DNA of 64,000 nt from Streptomyces sp. ISL-12 (GTDB taxonomy: Bacteria > Actinomycetota > Actinomycetes > Streptomycetales > Streptomycetaceae): NCBI RefSeq assembly GCF_018614415.1, contig NZ_JAGGOO010000072.1:1-64000 (forward strand), written 5' to 3'. Below the pieces are notes generated by a model that saw only the letters and a list, made by a program, of their open reading frames with translations, searched no databases and was not told the DNA's origin. Below are positions 41,381-49,661 of this stretch, one piece after another. The position numbers were made by a program, and so were the translations under genes. Every line of letters starts with the position of its first letter. Position 1 is the first letter of the stretch.

Positions 41381-42106
41381 ATGACGGGCTGGTACGAAGG
41401 ACCCCTGGCCGCGTTCGACACGGAGACCACGGGTGTCGACGTCGAGACCGATCGGATCGTGGCGGCCGCCGTCGTCGTCCAGGACGCCCCGGGCCTCCGG
41501 CCGCGGGTCAGCCGCTGGCTGGTCAACCCGGGCGTTCCGGTGCCCGAGGCGGCGACCGCGGTGCACGGGCTGACGGAGGAGCATCTGCGGCGCAACGGCC
41601 GCTGGCCGGCGCCGGTGATGTACGAGGTGGCGGAGGCGCTGGTGGAGCAGGCCCGGGCGGGGCGGCCGCTGGTGGTGATGAACGCGCCGTTCGACCTGAC
41701 GCTCCTCGACCGGGAGTTGCGGCGCCATCGCGCCTCGTCGCTGGGGCGCTGGCTGGAGCGGACGCCGCTGCACGTCCTCGATCCGCGGGTGCTCGACAAA
41801 CACCTGGACCGCTACCGCAAGGGCCGCCGCACCCTCACCGCCCTGTGCGCGCACTACGGCGTCCCGCTGGAGGGGGCGCACGACGCGGCGGCCGACGCGC
41901 AGGCGGCGCTGGAGGTGGTACGGGCGGTGGGGCGCCGGTTCGCGGGGCGGCTGGAGCGTCTCTCCCCCGCCGAGCTGCACACCCTGCAGGCGGTGTGGCA
42001 CGCGGCACAGGCCCGGGGGCTGCAGGCGTGGTTCGCGGCCAGTGGCACGGAGGAGGCGGTGGACCCGGCGTGGCCGCTGCGTCCGGACCTGCCGGCGGCG
42101 GCCTGA
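41381..42106 (+). CDS. DnaQ-like 3'-5' exonuclease (DEDDh)
   Basis: 241 aa. Exo I is FDTETTG (D13, E15). Exo II is VVMNAPFDLTLLDREL (second Asp near residue 104). Exo III is AHDAAADAQAALEV with the His-x4-Asp of the DEDDh class. It resembles stand-alone epsilon-like exonucleases rather than a polymerase domain. The substrate is unknown. It is divergent from the DUF4365-like gene with a 170-bp shared promoter region holding a short dyad (GGCAGT 41330-41335 with ACTGCC 41349-41354). Confidence 0.88.
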   Translation: MTGWYEGPLAAFDTETTGVDVETDRIVAAAVVVQDAPGLRPRVSRWLVNPGVPVPEAATAVHGLTEEHLRRNGRWPAPVMYEVAEALVEQARAGRPLVVMNAPFDLTLLDRELRRHRASSLGRWLERTPLHVLDPRVLDKHLDRYRKGRRTLTALCAHYGVPLEGAHDAAADAQAALEVVRAVGRRFAGRLERLSPAELHTLQAVWHAAQARGLQAWFAASGTEEAVDPAWPLRPDLPAAA

Positions 42107-42130
42107 GGGCACGGGTACGGGCAGCGAAAA

Positions 42131-42156
42131 ACCGGCCCGCCGTGCGGCGGGCCGGT
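42131..42156. terminator. bidirectional terminator between exonuclease gene and tRNA-Val
   Basis: ACCGGCCCGCCG (42131-42142) pairs with CGGCGGGCCGGT (42145-42156). On the minus strand it is followed by a T run (GGTTTTTC), a textbook intrinsic terminator for tRNA-Val, and it also serves the plus-strand exonuclease gene. Confidence 0.75.
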
Positions 42157-42158
42157 CT

Positions 42159-42239
42159 TCCCGGTGGGCGATACTGGGTTCGAACCAGTGACCTCTTCGG
42201 TGTGAACGAAGCGCTCTCCCACTGAGCTAATCGCCCGGG
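42159..42239. repeat. left copy of 81-bp perfect direct repeat containing tRNA-Val
   Basis: 81 bp (42159-42239) identical to 49662-49742, in the same orientation. It covers the whole tRNA-Val(CAC) plus 6 and 3 flanking bases. The two copies are 7,503 bp apart and bracket the SRPBCC gene and the carbohydrate module. Confidence 0.9.
42165..42236 (-). tRNA. tRNA-Val (anticodon CAC)
   Basis: 72 nt, acceptor GGGCGAT/ATCGCCC with discriminator A. The anticodon loop TTCACAC between CTTCG and CGAAG reads CAC. The T-arm has CACTGGTTCGAACCAGT. No CCA encoded. Identical to the copy at 49668. Confidence 0.95.
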
Positions 42240-42249
42240 AACGCACTGA

Positions 42250-42279
42250 ACAATACAGGTCCCGGCACGCTTCCTTCAA
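42250..42279 (-). promoter_or_regulatory. putative promoter of tRNA-Val
   Basis: On the minus strand: TTGAAG (42274-42279), 18 bp, TATTGT (42250-42255). The predicted start is a few bases before the tRNA. The -35 overlaps the stop of the SRPBCC gene. Confidence 0.4.
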
Positions 42280-42722
42280 ACCGCTGCCAGGTGGGCGGCC
42301 AGTCCGCGCCGCCCGGCCCGCATCATCAGCGTGTGGTTGGCGCGGAAGAAGGCCCTCCCGGGGACGGCGAGCCGGCGCAGCAGCGGCTTGCGGACGTCGA
42401 CCTCCTGGTCGTAGCGGACCAGGGTGCCGGTCCCCTCGGGGGTGACCGTCCAGCGTGCCCAGCCCTCGATGTCGCCGCGGAGCGCGACCTCCAGCACGCC
42501 GGCCTCCGGGTCTCGCCGCCCCTCCCGCAGGACCTGGGTGAGGTCGTACGGGAGGAGCGAGCGGACGCGGAGGGTGCCGCTGGTGCCGTCGAGGCGGGTG
42601 ACCTCGCGGACCTGCGGCCACCAGCGGGGGTAGTCCTCGATCCGCTCCAGGGCGCGGTACACGGCCGGGGCGGGCGCGGGCAGCGCCCACAGGCTGCGGA
42701 AGCGGTAATGGTTCCAGTCCAC
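42276..42722 (-). CDS. SRPBCC-fold protein (polyketide cyclase/START-like)
   Basis: 148 aa. The pattern WALPAPAPAVYRALERIEDYPRWWPQVREVTRLD, then RVRSLLPYDL and a mid-section of beta strands, is typical of the polyketide cyclase/dehydrase (SRPBCC) superfamily, which binds hydrophobic ligands. No biosynthetic genes surround it, so the ligand is unknown. It lies 28 bp downstream of the YetA-like gene on the same strand and may be cotranscribed. Confidence 0.8.
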   Translation of the reverse strand: MDWNHYRFRSLWALPAPAPAVYRALERIEDYPRWWPQVREVTRLDGTSGTLRVRSLLPYDLTQVLREGRRDPEAGVLEVALRGDIEGWARWTVTPEGTGTLVRYDQEVDVRKPLLRRLAVPGRAFFRANHTLMMRAGRRGLAAHLAAV

Positions 42723-42750
42723 GTCCGCAGCCTGCCCGCGCGGGAGCGGG

Positions 42751-45486
42751 TTACGGCATCCGGTCTCCCAGCAGGGCGAGGTTCTCGATGGCGGCGAGGC
42801 CGTAGAGGGCGGTGTCGTTGGTGGCGACCCAGGCCGCCTCGCTGCCGGGCACCAGCGCCATCGGGCCGCTGACCTTCTCCGTCGTCCAGGGGGACGATTC
42901 CTTGTAGCCGTCGGAGTTGTAGAACTTCTCCCACGCGCGCGTGGCGAGCTTTTCGTCCCCGGTCTGTACGGCGGCGTAGGCGTCGAGGCGGGAGTGGCCC
43001 TGGAAGAGGATCAGGGAGCCGAAGTGGGAGCCGTAGCGGGCGGCCTGTTCGGTCTTGGAGGCGTTGAAGTAGCGGCAGTAGTCGTAGTACGCCTCGTTGA
43101 ACTCCGGTATGTCGACGAGGTCGATGAGTTCCGCGCACAGTTCGTTGAGGCCGAAGACGGCGGACAGGTGCGAGACGCCGACCACCGGCTGCTCGGCCAC
43201 GGCGAACTCGCCGGTGTCGAGGTCGTACAGGCCGCTGCCCTGGACGAAGCCGTTGGGCTGGGCGGCGATGCCCTTCATGGTGGACAGCACCCGGGCCTTG
43301 GCCTTCTCCCACTTGGGGCCCTTGCGTTCCCACTCGGTCAGCCAGGCCGACACCAGGCCGCTCCAGTCGGTGCCGAAGCCGATCGACAGGGCGTGCCGGT
43401 CTGGGGTGTATGGGTCGGTGCGGACCTTGCGGTTGGGGTCGAGGACGAGGAACGTCTCGTCGGAGTCGACGTTGGCGTGCATGAGGTCGCCGACGCGTTC
43501 GTCGGCGGTGAGGAAGTAGTAGAAGCGGCGGTAGGTGGTGTTGGCGATGCGCTGCTGCTTGGCGCTGTCGGCGTAGTGCTGGACGCCGTGCCGGGTGCCG
43601 AGGCCCGCCCACTTGCCCAGGTGGTAGACGTCGACCTCGCCGGTGTGCCGGGTCATCGCCTCGGCGAAGCGGAAGATGTCGGCCCGGCCGCTTCGGAGGT
43701 ACGCGTACCAGAGCCACAGGTCGGGCGAGAGTTCGGAGTTGTCCCAGGCGTAGCCGCCGACGTCGTACCGCCACTGGTGCCGGACGGTGTCGTAGGTGTG
43801 CATGATGTCGCCGTAGTCCCAGAAGCCGTACCAGCGGCGCTGCTCCACCTGGTCCTTGTAGTAGGTGAAGAGGAAGTCGAGGTGGTCCTCGATCTTGGCC
43901 TTGGCCGGGGTGGAGCGGTCGGGCTCGGCGTACAGGCCCTTGCCGAAGACGCCCGCCTTGATGAGCTGGGCCGGCGGGGCGGCGAGCTGCGGCAGCACGC
44001 GGACGGCCTCGACCTGCTCGGCGAGCGTCTCGGGGGTGGGGGTGGCGGCGTTGGCCCAGAAGAGGAGTTCCGAGGTGCGGGCGATGCCGTAGGGGGTGCC
44101 GAACTCGGGCTCGTAGTCCTCGTAGGTGATGTTGAGGCCTTCGAGCTGCTCGGCGTAGGTGTCCTGGCCCATGCCGTCGTGGTAGAAGCGCAGGTCCATG
44201 GGCTGGGCCTCGGGTGACCAGAGCCAGAGGGTGACCTCGGCCTCGTCGGTCTGCGCGTCGCGGATGTCGAGCTGGGCGGGGTACTTCTCCCAGAAGTCGC
44301 GCAGGCCGAAGGAGAGCCCGCCGCTCACCCCGCCGACGTAGCCGAAACCGGAGGCCCGCCGACCACCGCCGGCGCCGATCCAGCCGTGGCCCTTCTTGGT
44401 GCGCTTGCGCAGGGTGAAGCCGTCGGCGGAGAGCTGGGAGAGGGTGTAGTCGCCCCAGTCGGGGATGTACTGGAGCCGGGTGGTGACCCGCTGGTCCCAG
44501 GTGGCGGGGTCGGGCAGCTTCTCCCCCGCGTACTGCGCGGCCTGTACGGCGGCTCCCGGGTCGCGGCGCAGTCCGGTGATGCCCTTGACGGCTTCGCGCA
44601 GCAGGCCGGTGCCCTCGCCGCCGATGCGGATGTGACGGTCGTAGGACGCGTCGCGCATCGGCACGGTGAAGCGGACGCCGAGGCCCCGGATGAAGTCGCC
44701 GGACGCCTTTCCGGGCTCCTGGGTGCCGTCGAAGGTGATGGTGTGCACCATGCGGAAGGAGTCGGCGCCCGCGTAGAAGTAGAGGCGGAGGGAGAAGGGG
44801 AGCCAGCTGCGGCCGCCCTTGCGGTGCTTGCCGTCGATGCGGACGACGGCGCGGACCGGGCCCTCCTGCTCGACCTCCACGTCCGAGATCGCGCCGTCGA
44901 AGCGCTCGTACTTGACCGTGCCCTGGTCGCCGTCCTCGATCTCGGGCTGGCGCAGCAGGACGAGGCGGCCGTTCTTGGCGATCTCGGTGGAGCCCCGGGT
45001 GACGGACTTGACGAGGGTGGAGCCGTCGGTGCCGATCCGTGCGGTGATGACGCCGGTCGATATGTCGATCCCTCCGCCGCGCCGGGTGACGGTGACCTTC
45101 TCCTCGGGGGCGGCCGGGGTGCCCGTGGTGAGGGTGAGCTTGCCGGAGCCCGAACCGACCGCGTGTGCCGTCCACTTCAGGGAGCCGTCCGGCCAGTACG
45201 CCAAGGGCCAGGACTGGGTGGGTACGGCCTTGCCGTCGGCGTCGGTGACGGCGAAGGTCTGGTCGGGCTGGTGGGTGCCCTTGGGCCAGGGGACGCCGAC
45301 GGTGGAGCCGGGGGCGGCGCCCAGGCCGCCGTCCTCCAGCCAGTCGAGGGTGACGGGGGCGTCGTCGGCGGTGTCGGCGGCGGGCGCGGCCTGGGCCTCG
45401 CGGGTGCCCAGGGCCCAGCTGAACTGGGCGGCGGCTCCGGCGACGGCGGCGGCCTTGAGGAGGGATCTGCGGGGGATGGGAGACAT
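42751..45486 (-). CDS. Tat-exported YetA/PcRGLX-like lyase
   Basis: 911 aa. The twin-arginine signal peptide is SPIPRRSLLKAAAVAGAAAQFSWALG with AQA-AP cleavage near residue 34. The N-terminal domain contains GVPWPKGTHQPDQTF and the hallmark SWPLAYWPDGSLKWTAHAVG, as in YetA and exo-rhamnogalacturonan lyase-like proteins. The central part has (alpha/alpha)-barrel-like helices (YDTVRHQWRYDVGGYAWDNSELSPDLWLWYAYLRSGR). Related enzymes cleave rhamnose/uronic acid glycans; the exact substrate is inferred. A good Shine-Dalgarno (AAGGAAGG) precedes the ATG. It is downstream of the ABC importer, as yetA follows lplABCD in B. subtilis. Confidence 0.7.
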   Translation of the reverse strand: MSPIPRRSLLKAAAVAGAAAQFSWALGTREAQAAPAADTADDAPVTLDWLEDGGLGAAPGSTVGVPWPKGTHQPDQTFAVTDADGKAVPTQSWPLAYWPDGSLKWTAHAVGSGSGKLTLTTGTPAAPEEKVTVTRRGGGIDISTGVITARIGTDGSTLVKSVTRGSTEIAKNGRLVLLRQPEIEDGDQGTVKYERFDGAISDVEVEQEGPVRAVVRIDGKHRKGGRSWLPFSLRLYFYAGADSFRMVHTITFDGTQEPGKASGDFIRGLGVRFTVPMRDASYDRHIRIGGEGTGLLREAVKGITGLRRDPGAAVQAAQYAGEKLPDPATWDQRVTTRLQYIPDWGDYTLSQLSADGFTLRKRTKKGHGWIGAGGGRRASGFGYVGGVSGGLSFGLRDFWEKYPAQLDIRDAQTDEAEVTLWLWSPEAQPMDLRFYHDGMGQDTYAEQLEGLNITYEDYEPEFGTPYGIARTSELLFWANAATPTPETLAEQVEAVRVLPQLAAPPAQLIKAGVFGKGLYAEPDRSTPAKAKIEDHLDFLFTYYKDQVEQRRWYGFWDYGDIMHTYDTVRHQWRYDVGGYAWDNSELSPDLWLWYAYLRSGRADIFRFAEAMTRHTGEVDVYHLGKWAGLGTRHGVQHYADSAKQQRIANTTYRRFYYFLTADERVGDLMHANVDSDETFLVLDPNRKVRTDPYTPDRHALSIGFGTDWSGLVSAWLTEWERKGPKWEKAKARVLSTMKGIAAQPNGFVQGSGLYDLDTGEFAVAEQPVVGVSHLSAVFGLNELCAELIDLVDIPEFNEAYYDYCRYFNASKTEQAARYGSHFGSLILFQGHSRLDAYAAVQTGDEKLATRAWEKFYNSDGYKESSPWTTEKVSGPMALVPGSEAAWVATNDTALYGLAAIENLALLGDRMP

Positions 45487-45577
45487 GGCTCTTCCTTCCT
45501 TGCGGGTGCGAGGGGCATGTCAAGGGCATGACAGACAGAGGCGCGGCCCACGGAGGCGCCGCTCCCCTGGGGGAGGT

Positions 45578-46171
45578 TCAGCTACGGCCGTACCGGGTCT
45601 CCACGGCGACGGCCGCCGCCGCGACGGCCCCGAGGACCGGGACCGCCAGCGGCGCGACCAACAGCGCGGAACCGGCGACGACCGCCAGTCCGCAGACGAT
45701 CAGCAGGGAGCCGGCGGGGTCGCGCAGGGTCCGGCGCCCGGCCGCGGCGAGCAGCGCGCGCCAGGACGCGCCGGGCGTCCACACCGCCGCCGCGCGCAGC
45801 CCCGCCACCACCAGGGCGAGCAGCGCCAGCAGGCCGACCGCCCCGGCGAACGGGCCGCCGGGCAGCCCGGCCCGCGCGGCCTGGACGTCCACCCAGACCG
45901 CGCCCGCCGCCGCCCACCCGGCGAGTCCCACGGCCCACCCGCGGCGGACGGCCGCCCGGAAGTCGGCGGTGAACTCCCGTCGGCCGCCGCCCTCGTGGGC
46001 GGTCCGGCGGCGCAGGTGCCGGGCGCCGGCGGCGAAGGCCGCGGGGTAGGTGACGACGCCGAGACAGGCCACGGCGATCCACACCCCGGTGAGCATGCAC
46101 TCGGCGAAGACGGCGAAGCGTTCACCGCCGAACACCGGCTCCTTGCGCGCCTTCACACGTGTCCCAGCCAT
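45578..46171 (-). CDS. DUF624 (YesL-like) membrane protein
   Basis: 197 aa. About five hydrophobic segments, with FAECMLTGVWIAVACLGVVTYPAAFAAG near the N-terminus, a typical DUF624 opening. YesL-type proteins are regularly encoded beside oligosaccharide ABC importers, with no known activity. It starts 10 bp after the second permease stop, so it belongs to the operon. A 91-bp gap separates it from the lyase, holding a small CTCCCC/GGGGAG hairpin (45562-45575) that could modulate downstream expression. Confidence 0.75.
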   Translation of the reverse strand: MAGTRVKARKEPVFGGERFAVFAECMLTGVWIAVACLGVVTYPAAFAAGARHLRRRTAHEGGGRREFTADFRAAVRRGWAVGLAGWAAAGAVWVDVQAARAGLPGGPFAGAVGLLALLALVVAGLRAAAVWTPGASWRALLAAAGRRTLRDPAGSLLIVCGLAVVAGSALLVAPLAVPVLGAVAAAAVAVETRYGRS

Positions 46172-46181
46172 ACCGGCCGCC

Positions 46182-47054
46182 TCACTTCAGTCCCGAGGTC
46201 GCCATGCCGTCGATGAGATAGCGCTGGAAGGCCATGAAGAAGGCGACGACCGGGACCAGCGCGACCAGCGACATCGCGATCATGCTGCCGTAGTTGGAGA
46301 TGCCCTCCTGGTCGCGGAACATCATCAGCCCGAGCGAGACGGTGTACTTGGAGGGGGTGTTGAGGTAGATCAACGGCCCCATGAAGTCGTTCCAGGCGTT
46401 GATGAAGGTGAAGATGGCGCTGGTGATGAGGGCGGGGCGGCACAGCGGCAGCACGATGGACCAGTAGGTCCTGAGGTGCCCGCAGCCGTCGAGCTTGGCG
46501 GCCTCGTCCAGCTCGCGCGGCAGCCCGCGCATGAACTGCACCATCAGGAAGACGAAGAACGCCTCCACGGCCAGGAACTTGCCGGCCACCAGCGGCACGA
46601 GGGTGTCGACGAGTTCCAGCTTGCGGAACATCACGTACTGCGGGATGAGCAGCACGTGGTACGGCAGCAGCAGCGTGCCGATCATCAGGGTGAACAGCAG
46701 GTTCCGCCCGGCGAACCGGATCTTGGTGAAGGCGTAGGCCGTCAGCGAGCTGGACAGCACGACACCGACCACGGCGAGCACCGCGTACGTCAGCGAGTTG
46801 ACGAAGAAGCTGCTGATGGAGATGCCGGAGATGCCGTCGGCCAGTCCGGAGAAGTTGGCCCAGACCGGCTCGGTGGGCAGCAGGTCGAGACTGGCGATGA
46901 TGTCCTTGCTCGGCTTGAACGCCGCGCCGACGACCCAGATCACGGGGTACAGGACGACCGCGAGGACGACGAGCGCGCCCACGTGCCAGGCGATCGATCC
47001 GGTGCGCCGCCGGTCGCCCGCGGTGCGCGCGGCGGGGGTGGTGGCGGTGGTCAC
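46182..47054 (-). CDS. carbohydrate ABC transporter permease (MalG-like)
   Basis: 290 aa, six membrane segments. The EAA loop is ELDEAAKLDGCGHLRTYWSIVLPLCRPAL, and the N-terminus WHVGALVVLAVVLYPVIWVVGAAFKPS is typical of CUT1-family MalG-type subunits. The start is GTG 47054, overlapping the first permease stop (GTGA). It forms the import channel with the upstream permease. No ATPase gene is in this operon, so a shared MsiK-type ATPase is likely. Confidence 0.92.
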   Translation of the reverse strand: MTTATTPAARTAGDRRRTGSIAWHVGALVVLAVVLYPVIWVVGAAFKPSKDIIASLDLLPTEPVWANFSGLADGISGISISSFFVNSLTYAVLAVVGVVLSSSLTAYAFTKIRFAGRNLLFTLMIGTLLLPYHVLLIPQYVMFRKLELVDTLVPLVAGKFLAVEAFFVFLMVQFMRGLPRELDEAAKLDGCGHLRTYWSIVLPLCRPALITSAIFTFINAWNDFMGPLIYLNTPSKYTVSLGLMMFRDQEGISNYGSMIAMSLVALVPVVAFFMAFQRYLIDGMATSGLK

Positions 47055-48007
47055 TTGGCGGCCTCCTCGTAGTGCACCCACTTCTTCTGCGACCAGAACA
47101 GCACCGCCGTCACCAGCGCCACCGCGACCACCAGGGTCCAGGCCATCGCGGAGGCGAAGCCCATCTGGGCCTCCTTGAAGCCCTTCTGGTAGAGGTAGCA
47201 GGTGTAGACGAGGGTGGCGTCGGCCGGTCCGCACCGGGTGTCGGAGACGACGTAGGCGGAACCGAACACCTGGAACGCGTGAATGGACTCCAGCAGTACG
47301 TTGAAGAACAGCACCGGGGAGATCATCGGCAGCGTGATGTTCCAGAACCGCCGCAGCGGCCCGGCCCCGTCCACCTCGGCCGCCTCGTACAGCTCCCGGG
47401 GGACCTGCTTGAGGCCGGCCAGGAAGATGACCATCGGCGCGCCGAACTGCCAGATGCTCAGCGCCACCAGGGCGTAGAGGACGTAGTCGGGGTTGCCGAT
47501 CCAGCCCCCGACGTCCAGACCGAAGATCTTCTGACCCCGGTCCACGATCGCGTCGTCCGAGAACAGCGCCCGCCACACGAAGCCCACCGAGACGCTGGCG
47601 CCGATGAGCGAGGGCATGTAGAACGCGGCCCGGTACAGCCCCTGTCCGCGCCGCTTCTGCGCGAGCAGCATCGCGACGCCGAGCGCCAGCAGCAGTTTCA
47701 GCGGGGTGGCCACGACGACGTACTTCAGGGTGACCTCGACCGACTTCTGCCAGCGCGGGTCCTGGAACATCGTGGTGAAGTTGTCCAGCCCCACCCACTG
47801 CGGCGGCGTGAACAGGTTGTAGCTGGTGAACGCGTAGTACAGCGACGCGATCATCGGCCCCGCCGTGAGCAGCACGAATCCGGCGAGCCACGGCGACATG
47901 AAGAGGTAGCCGGCGAGGTTCTCGCGGCGCCGCCCGCGCCGCCCGGCCGCGGGAGCGGCGGACCGCTTCCCGGCCGGGGGTGCGGGCGCTTCCTTGACGA
48001 GCGTCAT
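47051..48007 (-). CDS. carbohydrate ABC transporter permease (MalF-like)
   Basis: 318 aa, six membrane segments. The basic N-terminus (RRGRRRENLAGYLFMSPWLAGFVLLTAGPMIASLYYAF) and EAA loop (ELYEAAEVDGAGPLRRFWNITLPMISPVL) mark a CUT1-family MalF-type subunit. It lies 14 bp downstream of the substrate-binding protein gene and overlaps the next permease by 4 bp. Confidence 0.92.
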   Translation of the reverse strand: MTLVKEAPAPPAGKRSAAPAAGRRGRRRENLAGYLFMSPWLAGFVLLTAGPMIASLYYAFTSYNLFTPPQWVGLDNFTTMFQDPRWQKSVEVTLKYVVVATPLKLLLALGVAMLLAQKRRGQGLYRAAFYMPSLIGASVSVGFVWRALFSDDAIVDRGQKIFGLDVGGWIGNPDYVLYALVALSIWQFGAPMVIFLAGLKQVPRELYEAAEVDGAGPLRRFWNITLPMISPVLFFNVLLESIHAFQVFGSAYVVSDTRCGPADATLVYTCYLYQKGFKEAQMGFASAMAWTLVVAVALVTAVLFWSQKKWVHYEEAAK

Positions 48008-48021
48008 GGTCGTACGTCCCC

Positions 48022-49323
48022 TCAGCCCGCGAAAGCGGCCTTGGCCTCGTTGAACAGCGTCTTGGCGGCGTCGGCCGGCTTGGCCTTGCCCTGGGCGACC
48101 TCACCGCCGATGCGCAGGAACGCCGCCTCGATGACATCGGAGCCGGACGGGTGCGGGGTGATCTTCCCGAGCAGCCCGGCGGCGGCGACCTCCTCCTCGT
48201 ACGCCTTGACGCCCTTGTTGTTGTCGTCGGTGGGGGTGAACGCCTCGTACTGCTCGCTGGTGGCGAGAATGCCCCGGTCGTAGCCCATGATCTTGCCGAC
48301 CTCGGGGTCGTGGACCATGAAGTCGATGAACTGGGCGACTTCCTTGGGGTGCTCGGTGCCGGTGAAGGCGCTGAGCATGAGCGAACCGAGGTACTGGCCG
48401 GTGTCCTTGCCGTTCGTGGTCGGGATCGGCGCGAGCCCGTAGTCCGACTCGCCCTCGCCCTCGTAGCGGATGGAGAAGTTGTCCCAGGTGAACTCACCCG
48501 CGGCGAGCCCCGCCGAGAGGCCCGACTTGGGCTTGACCTGCTCGATCTTCTTCGGGTCGGCGACGAGCCCGGACCGTACGCGCTTGTAGCCGTCCTCCCA
48601 CCACTGCGTCAGGTCGTCCTCGGTGAAGCCGAGGCCGCTCTCGGTGTAGAAGGCCTTGCCGTTCTGGCGCAGATACAGGTCGTAGAGGTACATGATGCTG
48701 AAGTAGCCGGTGTCACCGGCGATCTTCAGCTTGTCCTGGATCGTCTGGAGCGCGTCGAAGTACTCGTCCCAGGTCCAGCCCAGCTTCGGCTCCAGGCCCG
48801 CCTTCTTGAAGGCCTTGAGGTCGATGACGAGGGCCATGGTGTTGGCGCCGACGGGTATGCCGACCTGCTTGTCGTCGACCTGACCGACGGTCAGGACATT
48901 GTTGCGGAAGTTCTCCAGGCTGAGATGTCCCGCGTCGGCCTGTGTCTTGAGGTCCATCAGGACACCGCGCTTGTCGTACTTGCGCAGGAAGGTGACGGAA
49001 TTCTGGAAAACGTCCGGCGGATTTCCACCGGAGGCCTGCGTCTGGAACTTCTCCCAGAACGCCTCGTAGTCCGTGAATTCCGGCTTGATCTTGATCTTCG
49101 GGTACTTCTTCTCGAAGAGGGCGATCGTCTTCTTGATGGCGATGGCCCGCGGCTCGCCGCCCCACCAGGCATAACGGATCGTCACCGTGCCATCGCCCGA
49201 GCCGCTGCCGCCCCCGCACGCGGTGGCCGTCGCGGCCAGCCCCGCGACGGCCAGCGAGGCCCCCGTCGCCTTGAGGACCGTCCGCCTTCCGACCCGCCCC
49301 TCGACATTCCCGCCCTGCTGCAT
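48022..49323 (-). CDS. sugar-binding lipoprotein of the ABC importer
   Basis: 433 aa. The signal peptide has RR (GRRTVLKATGASLAVAGLAATATAC) and a lipobox ATAC, so it is a Tat-type lipoprotein. The mature part is a CUT1/family 1 extracellular solute-binding protein (TIRYAWWGGEPRAIAIKKTIALFEKKYPKIKIKPEFTDYEAFWEKFQTQASGGNPPDVF). The start is ATG 49323 with GGGGAGG. It heads the operon and is preceded by a LacI-type operator. The likely ligand is a uronic acid/rhamnose oligosaccharide, by context only. Confidence 0.92.
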   Translation of the reverse strand: MQQGGNVEGRVGRRTVLKATGASLAVAGLAATATACGGGSGSGDGTVTIRYAWWGGEPRAIAIKKTIALFEKKYPKIKIKPEFTDYEAFWEKFQTQASGGNPPDVFQNSVTFLRKYDKRGVLMDLKTQADAGHLSLENFRNNVLTVGQVDDKQVGIPVGANTMALVIDLKAFKKAGLEPKLGWTWDEYFDALQTIQDKLKIAGDTGYFSIMYLYDLYLRQNGKAFYTESGLGFTEDDLTQWWEDGYKRVRSGLVADPKKIEQVKPKSGLSAGLAAGEFTWDNFSIRYEGEGESDYGLAPIPTTNGKDTGQYLGSLMLSAFTGTEHPKEVAQFIDFMVHDPEVGKIMGYDRGILATSEQYEAFTPTDDNNKGVKAYEEEVAAAGLLGKITPHPSGSDVIEAAFLRIGGEVAQGKAKPADAAKTLFNEAKAAFAG

Positions 49324-49368
49324 ATGAGCCTCCCCGCGACGTTGCGTTCGCCCCATGAATCGTTTCAA

Positions 49369-49382
49369 GTAAGCGCTTGCTG
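49369..49382. promoter_or_regulatory. LacI-type operator upstream of the ABC/lyase operon
   Basis: AGTAAGCGCTTGCT, 12 of 14 positions symmetric around AAGCGCTT, 46 bp upstream of the substrate-binding gene. The form resembles LacI/CcpA-family operators that control sugar operons. No LacI-family gene is in the window. Confidence 0.65.
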
Positions 49383-49622
49383 GCACAAGGTACGGAGGGC
49401 CCAGGGGCGCGTCAATGATTCGGACAGGAATTGATGTGCGGTGGCGGCCGGGCCGCGACACCCCGGCCGCCACCGCGACGGCGCGCGTCGGCCGAGAAAA
49501 CCCAGGTCCGCGTCGCGCGGTCGACGGACCGAACGGCGCCGGACCGGGCCGGTCGGCCGCACGGCAAGGTCACGGTTGGATGAAGGCCGGCCAAGCCGTT
49601 GCGTGGCCGCCACAACGACGAA

Positions 49623-49654
49623 GCGGCCCGGCTCACGATCGTGAGCCGGGCCGC
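49623..49654. terminator. tRNA-Val terminator, 32-bp perfect palindrome
   Basis: A fully symmetric 32-bp inverted repeat just downstream of the tRNA-Val(CAC) 3' end on the minus strand (about 13 bp away), followed by TT. It may also end anything arriving from the left on the plus strand. Confidence 0.7.
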
Positions 49655-49661
49655 CTGATGA

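Noticed and set aside
42326-45529. 1067-aa minus-strand frame over the YetA-like gene
   Set aside because: Same strand, wrong frame; it is Arg/Pro/Gly-rich without motifs, while the 911-aa frame has a Tat signal and family motifs.
46182-48497. 771-aa minus-strand frame that would fuse the MalG-like permease to upstream sequence
   Set aside because: Upstream of GTG 47054 it is out of frame with the MalF-like permease and the binding protein, and its translation has no similarity.
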